From positions 1 to 62,468 of the forward strand of contig JAPSLB010000028.1 in NCBI GenBank assembly GCA_031181145.1: a DNA stretch of 62,468 nucleotides, read 5' to 3'. This document shows positions 9,983-17,658 of this stretch, piece after piece (position 1 is the stretch's first letter; every line of letters begins with the position of its first letter). A program made the position numbers and the translations under genes. The notes under the pieces are model-generated. The model searched no databases, was not told where the DNA came from, and worked only from the letters and a program-made list of their open reading frames with translations. Source of the DNA: Microvirga sp. (lineage in GTDB: Bacteria; Pseudomonadota; Alphaproteobacteria; Rhizobiales; Beijerinckiaceae).

Positions 9983-11170
9983 TCAGACGCCCGCATACAT
10001 CCGGCCCGGATTGAGAATCCCCGCGGGATCGAAGGAGGCCTTGATGCCTCTCGTGAGCGTCATCAGCCTCTCGCTCTGCGGCTCGAACACATCGACGGCC
10101 GAGCGGATCTCGGCCGGCGCGCGCACGAGCGTCGCATGCCCCCCGAGCGTCTGGGTCGCCTCGCGCAGGGCGGAAGCGCCCGCATCGCCGTCGACCGGCG
10201 TCGAGATCCAGATGAGGCCGCCGCCCCAGTCGTAGAACCATTGCGCATCGAGCGACTGAGCGATGCGCTTCGTGAACTCAGGACCCTTTGTGGGCGGCGT
10301 CGAGACACGCCAGATCGCGCGGTCGGCGCCGTCCGTCAGCACGGTCGCATCACGCAGCGACTGCCAGACGGCCTCTGCCCCCCGGCCCTCCAGGATGTCC
10401 GTGGACCCGCCGAAGCGCTTGAGCAGACGGCGCAGTTCGCCGAGGCGGTAATCGACCGAGACGGAAAAGCCTTCGAGCCGGATCAGCGTGCTCGCCCCCT
10501 GCCGGTCGCGTGCCGGAATATGAGCGGCGCCCGTCACGTCGTAGGGCGACCCGAGCGCCTGCGAGAGCGCCTCGACGGCCCGGTCGTCCTTGAGGCCGCG
10601 CAGCACGAGCGTCGCCATGCGCTCCTGCTTCGGCAGCACTTTGAAGGTCACCTCCGTGAGGAAGCCGAGCGTTCCCCACGAGCCGGCCATGAGCTTCACG
10701 AGATCGAGGCCAGTGACGTTCTTCATCACGCGTCCGCCCGATTTCACCACCTCGCCGCGCCCGTTGACGAAGCGCACGCCGATGAGGCTGTCGCGCGCCG
10801 CGCCCGCCGCGATGCGGCGCGGACCCGAGATGTTCATGGCCGCCACCGCGCCGATGGTGGGCTCCGCCCTGGTGCCGAGGAGCGGGCGATAATCCATCGG
10901 CTCGAAGGGAAGTTCCTGCCCTTTTTCGGCGAGCGTGCGAATCACTTCGGAGACGGGCGTTCCGCTGCGTGCGGAAATCACCATCTCTGCGGGCTCGTAG
11001 AGCGTGATGCCAGTCAGCCCGCTCGATGAAATCGAAGCATCCGTCTGGTTCGGACGACCCATCTCGGCCTTCGTGTTCTGGCCGGAGAGGTTGAGCAGGA
11101 TGCCCTTCTCGGAAGCGTCACGGACGATCGTTGAGGCGTCCTGCTCGTCACGGGGAAGATGGGTTGTCAC
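9983..11170 (-). CDS. glcE: Glycolate oxidase FAD-binding subunit GlcE
   Basis: 395 residues of the FAD-linked oxidase (PCMH-type) fold. The FAD-binding stretch is [20 protein letters not shown] near residue 95, and a second segment [20 protein letters not shown] follows. It pairs with GlcD in the glycolate dehydrogenase complex. The start is a GTG at 11170 that overlaps the glcD stop (GTGA). A much longer open frame upstream is an out-of-frame reading of glcD and is excluded. Confidence 0.93.
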   Translation of the reverse strand: MTTHLPRDEQDASTIVRDASEKGILLNLSGQNTKAEMGRPNQTDASISSSGLTGITLYEPAEMVISARSGTPVSEVIRTLAEKGQELPFEPMDYRPLLGTRAEPTIGAVAAMNISGPRRIAAGAARDSLIGVRFVNGRGEVVKSGGRVMKNVTGLDLVKLMAGSWGTLGFLTEVTFKVLPKQERMATLVLRGLKDDRAVEALSQALGSPYDVTGAAHIPARDRQGASTLIRLEGFSVSVDYRLGELRRLLKRFGGSTDILEGRGAEAVWQSLRDATVLTDGADRAIWRVSTPPTKGPEFTKRIAQSLDAQWFYDWGGGLIWISTPVDGDAGASALREATQTLGGHATLVRAPAEIRSAVDVFEPQSERLMTLTRGIKASFDPAGILNPGRMYAGV

Positions 11171-12600
11171 GCAGCGAGCCTTCCTTCCAGTGGAAATACT
11201 TTGGCAGGGTTGAGCAGCCAGCGAGGATCGAACACGCCGCGCACGCGCATCTGCTGCGCGAGATCGACCTCGTTGAACTGGCAGGTCATGAGATCGCGCT
11301 TCTCGATGCCGACGCCATGCTCGCCGGTCAGGCAGCCGCCGACCTCCACGCAGAGCCGGAGGATATCCTCCCCGGCCTTCTCGGCCTTCTCCATCTCGCC
11401 CGGGACGTTCGTGTTGAACATGACGAGCGGATGCAGGTTGCCGTCGCCCGCGTGGAACACATTGGCGACGCCAAGGCCATAAGACTTCGCGATCTCGTCG
11501 ATGCGCTTGAGAACATAGGGCAACTGGCCCGTGGGGATCGTGCCGTCCATGCAGATGTAGTCGGCCACGCGACCCGTGGCGCCGAAGGCCGATTTGCGCC
11601 CCTTCCAGATCGCGGCGCTCTCGGCCTCCGATTGAGAGACTTTCATGGTCTTCGGCTTGAAGGGCTCCGCGATCGCGACGATGCGCCGGAGCATGTCCTC
11701 GATCTCCTGGTCGGAACCCTCGACCTCCACGATGAGCATGGCCTCCACGTCGAGCGGATAGCCCGCATGGGCAAAGGCCTCGCAGATCTGGATGGCGGGC
11801 TTGTCCATGTATTCGAGCGCCACCGGGATGATGCCCGCACCGATGATCGCCGCGACGCAAGCGCCCGCATCCTCCGCCTTCTCGAAGCCGAGGAGCGCGG
11901 GACGCGCGCCTTCGGCCGCGCGAAGGATGCGAACCACCGCTTCGGTGACGACGCCGAGCTGCCCCTCCGAGCCGCAGATGAGGCCGAGAAGGTCGTAGCC
12001 CGGGCTGTCGAGATGCTCGCCGCCGACCTTCACCACCGCGCCGTCGAGCATCACCATGGTGACCCCGAGCAGGTTGTTGGTGGTCACGCCGTATTTCAGG
12101 CAATGCGCCCCGCCGGAATTCATGGCGATGTTGCCCGCGATCGTGCAGGCCAGCTGGCTCGACGGGTCGGGAGCATAGAAGAAACCCTCATGCGCGACCG
12201 CCTGACTGATTCCCAGATTGGTGATGCCCGCCTGGACCCTGGCAGTGCGGCCCTCGAAATCGATGTCGAGCACCCGGTTCATCTTGGCGACGCCGAGGAC
12301 GATGGCGTCGGGTTGGGGAATCGCCCCTCCGCACAGGGACGTCCCTGCCCCGCGCGGCACCACCTTCACCCCCTGCTCGTGACAGAATTTCATCACGGCC
12401 GATACTTCCTGTGTCGTGGAGGGCAGGACGACGGCCAGGGGCATCTGGCGATAGGCGGTGAGACCGTCGGTCTCGAAGGCCCGGCGCTCGTCCTCGGAAA
12501 TGATGAGGGCCTCCGATGCGACAAGTCGCGCCAATCCCCCGATGATCTCATTGCGGCGGGCCAGAACGGCCTCGTCCGGCCTGGGAAATGCGATGGTCAT
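11167..12600 (-). CDS. glcD: Glycolate oxidase catalytic subunit GlcD
   Basis: 477 residues of the FAD-linked oxidase family with the flavin site VVPRGAGTSLCGGAIPQPD near residue 75 and the C-terminal HAGDGNLHP motif (substrate and metal region of the GlcD/D-lactate dehydrogenase family). It oxidises glycolate to glyoxylate. The start at 12600 (MTIAFPRPDEAV) has a GGAGGG ribosome site; an upstream in-frame extension has none. It is the first gene of glcD-glcE-DUF2585-glcF and is divergent from the cytochrome c-lutABC operon. Confidence 0.95.
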   Translation of the reverse strand: MTIAFPRPDEAVLARRNEIIGGLARLVASEALIISEDERRAFETDGLTAYRQMPLAVVLPSTTQEVSAVMKFCHEQGVKVVPRGAGTSLCGGAIPQPDAIVLGVAKMNRVLDIDFEGRTARVQAGITNLGISQAVAHEGFFYAPDPSSQLACTIAGNIAMNSGGAHCLKYGVTTNNLLGVTMVMLDGAVVKVGGEHLDSPGYDLLGLICGSEGQLGVVTEAVVRILRAAEGARPALLGFEKAEDAGACVAAIIGAGIIPVALEYMDKPAIQICEAFAHAGYPLDVEAMLIVEVEGSDQEIEDMLRRIVAIAEPFKPKTMKVSQSEAESAAIWKGRKSAFGATGRVADYICMDGTIPTGQLPYVLKRIDEIAKSYGLGVANVFHAGDGNLHPLVMFNTNVPGEMEKAEKAGEDILRLCVEVGGCLTGEHGVGIEKRDLMTCQFNEVDLAQQMRVRGVFDPRWLLNPAKVFPLEGRLAA

Positions 12601-12670
12601 GACACCCTCCCTGGGCGTTCTTCCGATTGCTTGCGCGGCATGGCTGCCTTTCCGGACAAGGTAGCTGGCC

Positions 12671-12687
12671 TTGGAGGAATTTTCCAA
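12671..12687. promoter_or_regulatory. Inverted repeat between glcD and cytochrome c genes
   Basis: TTGGA - 7 nt - TCCAA in the 137-bp divergent intergenic space, close to the glcD side. A second short hairpin (AGCCCC / GGGGCT, 12696-12715) lies in the leader of the rightward operon. GntR/FadR-type lactate and glycolate regulators use palindromes of similar spacing, but the match is loose and no regulator gene is adjacent. Confidence 0.3.
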
Positions 12688-12737
12688 TAATGTAGAGCCC
12701 CTCTAAGGTGGGGCTTCATCCAGATAAGGAGTTTCTG

Positions 12738-13127
12738 ATGCGTTCCTTGGTTCTCTCTGCCGCTATCCTGCTTGCGGGGTTCGCTCAAGCCCAGGCGCAG
12801 GACGCCGCCGCCGGCGAGAAGGTATTCGCCCAGTGCCGCGCCTGCCATCAGGTCGGCCCGAACGCCAAGAACGCGGTAGGGCCTCACCTGAACGGCCTCA
12901 TCGGCCGCACCGCCGGCTCGGTCGAGGGCTACAACTACTCCCCGGCCAACAAAAATTCCGGCCTGACCTGGGACGAGGCGACGTTCGCAGATTACATCAA
13001 GAACCCGAAAGCCAAGATTCCCGGCACCAAGATGATCTATGCGGGTCTCAAGGACGAGCAGAGAATCAACGACCTCGTCGCATACCTGAAGCAGTTCGAC
13101 GCCCAGGGTCAAAAGGTCACTCAATGA
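12738..13127 (+). CDS. Class I cytochrome c (c2-like), periplasmic
   Basis: 129 residues with a signal peptide (MRSLVLSAAILLAGFAQAQA), heme motif CRACH near residue 35 and the Met ligand in GTKMIYAGL near residue 100. It is a soluble electron carrier of the mitochondrial-like c2 family. The start at 12738 follows AAGGAG. The gene's TGA overlaps the lutA ATG (ATGA), so it is translationally coupled to an L-lactate-utilisation operon, which hints that it accepts electrons originating there. Confidence 0.92.
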   Translation: MRSLVLSAAILLAGFAQAQAQDAAAGEKVFAQCRACHQVGPNAKNAVGPHLNGLIGRTAGSVEGYNYSPANKNSGLTWDEATFADYIKNPKAKIPGTKMIYAGLKDEQRINDLVAYLKQFDAQGQKVTQ

Positions 13128-13930
13128 GCGCCCTGCCCTCCAGCCGACGCGGGAAGCCCCGAGTCGGCCTTTTCGTGACCTGCCTGGTCGATCTGATGCG
13201 CCCGTCCGTGGGTTTCGCGGCCGTCAAGCTTCTGGAGGATGCGGGCTGCATCGTCGAGGCGCCCGTCCAGACCTGCTGTGGCCAGCCCGCCTACAACTCG
13301 GGCGACCGGGGCACCACCCGGGACTTGGCCATGCGGATGATCGAGACGTTCCAGGGATTCGACTACGTGGTTGCCCCGTCGGGCTCCTGCGCCGGGATGA
13401 TCCGGAAACATTATCCGGAGTTGTTCGAGGAGGATCCGAACTGGCGCGCGAAGGCGAACGCTCTCGCGGACAAGACCTTCGAGCTGACGAGCTTCCTCGT
13501 GGATGTCCTCGGCGTCACCCAGGTCGACGCGACCTATCATGGCGCCGTGACCTATCACGATTCCTGCTCAGGCCTTCGGGAACTGGGCGTGAAGCCCCAG
13601 CCGCGCATGCTCCTATCGAGCGTGAGAGGCCTCACGCTGGTCGAGATGAACGACAGCGACGTGTGCTGCGGCTTCGGCGGAACCTTCGCGGTCAAGTACA
13701 GCGACATATCGGCCTCCATCGTCGAGGCCAAGGCCAGGAATGTGGAAGCCACGCATGCGCCGACCCTGCTCGCAGGCGATCTCGGCTGCCTCATGAACAT
13801 GGCGGGCAAACTCAGCCGCGACGGCAAGCCCGTCAAGGTGCGACATGTGGCCGAGGTTCTCGCCAACATGACCCACGAGCCCGCCATCGGCCTCGCCAAG
13901 GATGCGGCGCTTAAGCAAAACCAGTCATGA
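13124..13930 (+). CDS. lutA: LutA/LldE, lactate utilisation Fe-S protein
   Basis: 268 residues with two CCG domains: TCCGQPAYNSGD near residue 47 and VCCGFGGTFAVKY near residue 180. It is the LutA (YkgE) subunit of the LutABC L-lactate dehydrogenase complex found in many bacteria lacking LldD. The start at 13124 overlaps the upstream cytochrome gene; the stop overlaps lutB (ATGA). The chain of three ATGA overlaps through this operon implies near-stoichiometric synthesis. Confidence 0.93.
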   Translation: MSALPSSRRGKPRVGLFVTCLVDLMRPSVGFAAVKLLEDAGCIVEAPVQTCCGQPAYNSGDRGTTRDLAMRMIETFQGFDYVVAPSGSCAGMIRKHYPELFEEDPNWRAKANALADKTFELTSFLVDVLGVTQVDATYHGAVTYHDSCSGLRELGVKPQPRMLLSSVRGLTLVEMNDSDVCCGFGGTFAVKYSDISASIVEAKARNVEATHAPTLLAGDLGCLMNMAGKLSRDGKPVKVRHVAEVLANMTHEPAIGLAKDAALKQNQS

Positions 13931-15360
13931 CCGTTCACACCACGTCACCCCAGTTCAAGCAGAACGCCGCTCGCGCGCTTCACGATCCCCAGCTGCAGAA
14001 GGCGCTGAACAACGTGAAGCAGGGCTTCATCGACAAGCGTCAGGCCGCCGCCGACAAGCTCCCCGAATTCGAGGCCCTGCGGGATTCCGCGCGCGACATC
14101 AAGAACCACACGCTCGAACATCTCGACCTGTACCTCGAAGCGTACGAGGAGAAGGTGAAGGCGTCCGGGGGCCATGTGCATTTCGCCCGCAACGCGGACG
14201 AGGCGCGCGAGATCATCCTGAACATCTGCCGTGATGCCGGGGCAAAGACGGTCACCAAGGGCAAGTCGATGATCTCCGAGGAAATCGGGATCAACCATTA
14301 CCTGGAAGCCAACGGCATCAGGCCCGTCGAGACGGATCTGGGCGAATACATCATTCAGCTGCGCAATGAGCTGCCGAGCCACATCATCGCGCCTGCCGTG
14401 CATCTGAACGCGACCCAGGTGGAACAGGATTTCCGCCGCGTTCATACGCATCTCGATGCCAAACGCGATCTCTCCGAGCCCGTGCAGCTGCTGACCGAAG
14501 CGCGTGCGGTCCTGCGCGAGCGCTTCCTCGCGGCGGATGTGGGGATCACAGGGGCGAACTTCCTGGTGGCCGAGACCGGCACCTCGATCATCGTCACCAA
14601 TGAAGGCAATGGGGACCTGACGCAGATCCTGCCGAAGACGCACATCGTCCTCGCGTCCATCGAGAAGCTGGTGCCGACGCTGGAAGATGCGAGCCAGCTC
14701 CTGCGCGTCCTCGCGCGTTCGGCCACGGGTCAGGAGATGTCGGTCTACACGACCTTCTCGACGGGCCCGCGCCGCTCCGGCGATGCGGACGGACCTGAGA
14801 ACTACCACGTGGTGATGATCGACAACGGACGTTCCTCCATGCTCGGCACGAGCTTCGAGGAGATGCTGCGCTGCATCCGCTGCGGGGCCTGCATGAACCA
14901 TTGCCCCGTTTATCATGCGGTGGGCGGCCATGCCTATGGTTGGGTCTATCCCGGTCCGATGGGTGCCGTGCTCACCCCCTCGCTCATCGGCGTCGACAAG
15001 GCGGGGCACCTGCCCAATGCCTCCACCTTCTGCGGGCGCTGCGAGAGCGTGTGCCCCGTGCGCATTCCGCTCCCCAAGCTCATGCGCCATTGGCGCGAGC
15101 GGGAATTCGAGCGGCACCTGACCCCCGCCTCCGTCCGCTCGGGCCTGCGCCTCTGGGGGTTCTTCGCCAAGCGCCCCGCCCTCTACCGCTTCGCAACCCG
15201 CGCCGCCATGGCCACGCTGGGCTTCGCCGGACGCCAGCGCGGCCGCTTCTCCTGGCTGCCGCTCGCGAAAGGCTGGACGAAGCACCGCGACTTCCCGGCC
15301 CCAGAGGGCGAGACATTCCAGGCGCGCTGGCAGCGCGAACGCAACAGGAGAGCGGCATGA
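13927..15360 (+). CDS. lutB: LutB/LldF, lactate utilisation Fe-S protein
   Basis: 477 residues, as in YkgF. An N-terminal LUD domain (residues about 60-290) is followed by two ferredoxin-type [4Fe-4S] motifs, CIRCGACMNHCPVY near residue 317 and CGRCESVCPVRIPLP near 370, and a basic C-terminal region. It is the core of the LutABC complex, converting L-lactate to pyruvate and passing electrons on. Both ends overlap neighbours by ATGA. Confidence 0.95.
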   Translation: MTVHTTSPQFKQNAARALHDPQLQKALNNVKQGFIDKRQAAADKLPEFEALRDSARDIKNHTLEHLDLYLEAYEEKVKASGGHVHFARNADEAREIILNICRDAGAKTVTKGKSMISEEIGINHYLEANGIRPVETDLGEYIIQLRNELPSHIIAPAVHLNATQVEQDFRRVHTHLDAKRDLSEPVQLLTEARAVLRERFLAADVGITGANFLVAETGTSIIVTNEGNGDLTQILPKTHIVLASIEKLVPTLEDASQLLRVLARSATGQEMSVYTTFSTGPRRSGDADGPENYHVVMIDNGRSSMLGTSFEEMLRCIRCGACMNHCPVYHAVGGHAYGWVYPGPMGAVLTPSLIGVDKAGHLPNASTFCGRCESVCPVRIPLPKLMRHWREREFERHLTPASVRSGLRLWGFFAKRPALYRFATRAAMATLGFAGRQRGRFSWLPLAKGWTKHRDFPAPEGETFQARWQRERNRRAA

Positions 15361-16028
15361 GCGCCCGCGACGAGATTTTCGCCAGCATCCGCCGTTCCCT
15401 CGGCGTGAAAGGCAATGAGGCCATCCGCAGGCAGATCGTGCAGGATCGGCTGGAACGGGCGCCGAAAGGCGTGATCCCCACTCGCGGGCAGGTCTCCGGC
15501 GAGGAGCGCATCGCGCTGTTCAGGACGATGGCCGAAGCCTCGCTCGCCACCGTGACGGAGGTGGGCTCTCCCGCGGAAGTGCCGCAATCCGTCGCCCTGT
15601 ACCTGCGCAATCACAACCTTCCGGCGACCGTTCGCATGGGCGACGATCCGCGCCTGAAGACCATGCCGTGGAGCGAGACGACGCTGGAGATCTCGCACGG
15701 ACCAAGCCAGGGCGGCGATCTCAATGCGGTCAGCCATGCCTTCGGCGGCGTGGCCGAAACGGGCACCCTCGCCATGATCTCGGGGCCGGAGAACCCCTCC
15801 ACCCTCAACTTCCTGCCGGACAACCACATCATCGTGGTCTCGGCCAAGGACATTGCGAGCGATTACGAATCCGTGTGGAACCGGGTGCGTTTCGCCTTCG
15901 GCAAAGGCAGCATGCCCCGCACGGTGAACTGGATCACCGGCCCCTCCCGTTCCGGCGATATCGAACAGACCCTGCTGCTTGGTGCTCACGGCCCCCGGCG
16001 GCTCCATGTGATCGTCGTGCAGGAGTAA
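15357..16028 (+). CDS. lutC: LutC/LldG, LUD-domain protein
   Basis: 223 residues consisting of a LUD domain. Key blocks are GGVAETGTLAMISGPENPS and the C-terminal GAHGPRRLHVIVV. It is the third subunit of the LutABC L-lactate oxidation system. The start at 15357 overlaps the lutB stop. It is the last gene of the cytochrome c-lutABC operon; a separate gene begins 66 bp later. Confidence 0.94.
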   Translation: MSARDEIFASIRRSLGVKGNEAIRRQIVQDRLERAPKGVIPTRGQVSGEERIALFRTMAEASLATVTEVGSPAEVPQSVALYLRNHNLPATVRMGDDPRLKTMPWSETTLEISHGPSQGGDLNAVSHAFGGVAETGTLAMISGPENPSTLNFLPDNHIIVVSAKDIASDYESVWNRVRFAFGKGSMPRTVNWITGPSRSGDIEQTLLLGAHGPRRLHVIVVQE

Positions 16029-16094
16029 AAGCGGACTCCCAAAGGCTGCGAACTGGCATATTCTTCTCTCCATTGCTCAAGCTTGGAGGCCGCC

Positions 16095-16664
16095 ATGCCC
16101 GCTCGCCCTCTGGTCTTTCGCACCCTCCGCTGGTCGGCCTGGGACGGCTGCGAGGCTGGCCTGGAACACGCCGACGTGCGCCCCGCGGATGGCGGCCTCA
16201 CGATCTCCGGAATCGTGATCGGCCAGGCAGACGGGGGCAAGTTCGGCCTGCATTACCGTCTCAAGGTGGACTCCACGTGGCGGACGAGGGCCGTCCATCT
16301 CCGGACCACCTCCGGACGGCTGCTGGAGCTGGAGAGCAACGGGCAGGGAAGCTGGATCGAGAACGGCAAACCTCAGCCCGAGCTGCAGGGCTGCATCGAC
16401 GTGGATATCCAGGCGACGCCGCTGACCAATACCCTGCCGATCCGGCGGCTGGAATGGCCGGCCGGAACCGCGGCCGACATTCGCCTCTGCTACATCGCCG
16501 TTCCGGATCTGACCGTCTCGCCCCGTACCCAGCGCTACACGGCTCTCGAACCAGGCTCCCTCTATCGCTTCGAAAGCCTCGACAGCGCCTTCACGGCGGA
16601 GCTGCCTGTCGATGAGGACGGTTTCGTCCTGGACTATCCCGAACTTTTCCGGCGCCTGAGCTGA
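16095..16664 (+). CDS. Putative glycolipid-binding (DUF1089) protein
   Basis: 189 residues. The beginning (FRTLRWSAWDGCEAGLEHAD) and the YRLKVDSTWRTRAV segment match the pattern of the DUF1089 'putative glycolipid-binding' family, whose members form a beta-rich barrel. The conserved CxDVDIQATPLTNTLPIRRL block is present. The start at 16095 has GGAGG five bases upstream; a TTG four codons earlier is less likely. The biological role of the family is unproven. It is a single gene after lutC. Confidence 0.8.
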   Translation: MPARPLVFRTLRWSAWDGCEAGLEHADVRPADGGLTISGIVIGQADGGKFGLHYRLKVDSTWRTRAVHLRTTSGRLLELESNGQGSWIENGKPQPELQGCIDVDIQATPLTNTLPIRRLEWPAGTAADIRLCYIAVPDLTVSPRTQRYTALEPGSLYRFESLDSAFTAELPVDEDGFVLDYPELFRRLS

Positions 16665-16750
16665 ACACCTTCCGTCCTGTGGCATCTGGGCGCGGCCAAG
16701 GCTATGGCGCCCACCGGTAATTTCGTGTAAGCCTTTGAAATCAAATGCAG

Positions 16751-16767
16751 TTTTTAATAGTTCTAAA
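16751..16767. promoter_or_regulatory. Candidate Irr/ICE iron-control box upstream of bfd
   Basis: TTTTTAA-TAG-TTCTAAA. The rhizobial ICE consensus is TTTAGAA-N3-TTCTAAA; the right arm is perfect and the left arm has five of seven bases. It ends 11 bp before the bfd start. Irr represses or activates iron genes in Hyphomicrobiales according to heme status. Confidence 0.45.
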
Positions 16768-16778
16768 CTAGAAAAACA

Positions 16779-17036
16779 ATGATCGTCTGCTCCTGCAACA
16801 TCCTCTCCGACGGCGATGTGAAGGCCTGCCTCAAGCCGGGACCGGGCTGTCCGCGAACGCCCGCTCAGGTTTATCGCTGCCTGGGCTGCAGCCCCAATTG
16901 TGGCCGCTGTGCCCGGACGATCCGGGATATCATGAACAAGGCGCTGGCGGACGCAGGGGCGGACCCGATTGCCGCCTGTCAGCGGGGCTGCTGCCCCGCT
17001 TCCCTCGAAAAAGTGGCCGCCGAGCCGCATCTTTGA
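16779..17036 (+). CDS. bfd: Bacterioferritin-associated ferredoxin
   Basis: 85 residues starting [14 protein letters not shown]. The [2Fe-2S] ligands of the BFD fold are present as CSC near residue 4 and SPNCGRC near residue 40. Bfd reduces the ferric core of bacterioferritin and releases Fe2+. It is followed 80 bp downstream by bfr on the same strand. Odd feature: four additional cysteines (CLKPGPGC and CQRGCC) outside the usual four-cysteine set. A candidate Irr box lies immediately upstream. Confidence 0.9.
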   Translation: MIVCSCNILSDGDVKACLKPGPGCPRTPAQVYRCLGCSPNCGRCARTIRDIMNKALADAGADPIAACQRGCCPASLEKVAAEPHL

Positions 17037-17040
17037 ACAA

Positions 17041-17071
17041 AGAGGATTTCACCCTAGTTCATAAATCCTCT
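17041..17071 (+). promoter_or_regulatory. Stem-loop between bfd and bfr
   Basis: Perfect 9-bp inverted repeat AGAGGATTT (17041-17049) / AAATCCTCT (17063-17071) with a 13-nt loop, starting 5 bp after the bfd stop and ending 45 bp before bfr. No T-run follows. It may be a processing or attenuation site that sets unequal bfd and bfr levels, or an operator. Confidence 0.45.
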
Positions 17072-17116
17072 AAAGAAGGTCCGACGTTTCTGTCGCCGTT
17101 AGGATGTGAGGATAGG

Positions 17117-17602
17117 ATGAAGGGTGATCCGAAGGTTATCGAGTATCTCAATCGCGGCCTGCGCAGCGAGCTGACGGCGGTCAACCAGTACTGGCTGCAT
17201 TACCGGCTCCTCGATGACTGGGGCTACAAGGAACTCGCCAAGACGTGGCGCAAGGAATCCATCGAGGAGATGCACCACGCCGATCGCTTCATCGAACGCA
17301 TCATCTTCCTCGAAGGATTTGCCAACCTGCAGGTGCTCGATCCGCTGCGGATCGGCCAGAACATCCAGGAGATCCTCGAGTCGGATCTCGCCGCTGAGTA
17401 CGATGCCCGCAATCTCTATGGCGAAGCAGCCGCCTATTGCGACAGCATCGGCGACCGCGTGTCGAAGAACCTCTTCGAGGAGCTGATGGCCGATGAGGAA
17501 GGCCACATCGACTTCCTCGAGACCCAGCTCAACCTCGTCGAGCAGGTCGGCGTCGAGCTTTATGCGCAGAAGCATATCGGCGGCCTCGACGACGATCATT
17601 AA
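17117..17602 (+). CDS. bfr: Bacterioferritin
   Basis: 161 residues. Starts [15 protein letters not shown], the standard Bfr N-terminus. Met52, the bis-methionine heme ligand shared across the subunit interface, is present in EEMHHADR, and the ferroxidase residues Glu18, Glu51, His54, and a distal ExxH (DEEGH) are intact. The 24-mer stores iron as a ferric mineral. The start follows GAGGATAGG; an upstream open frame covering bfd is out of frame with it and is excluded. Confidence 0.97.
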   Translation: MKGDPKVIEYLNRGLRSELTAVNQYWLHYRLLDDWGYKELAKTWRKESIEEMHHADRFIERIIFLEGFANLQVLDPLRIGQNIQEILESDLAAEYDARNLYGEAAAYCDSIGDRVSKNLFEELMADEEGHIDFLETQLNLVEQVGVELYAQKHIGGLDDDH

Positions 17603-17628
17603 GGCTCGGTCCGGCAATACCGCATGCA

Positions 17629-17655
17629 ATGGCCCGCCCGTAAGCGGGCCATTTG
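17629..17655. terminator. Bidirectional terminator between bfr and the acetyltransferase gene
   Basis: 9-bp perfect stem ATGGCCCGC / GCGGGCCAT with a 6-nt loop (17629-17652) and a short TTTG tail. It lies between two convergent genes. Confidence 0.75.
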
Positions 17656-17658
17656 TCT

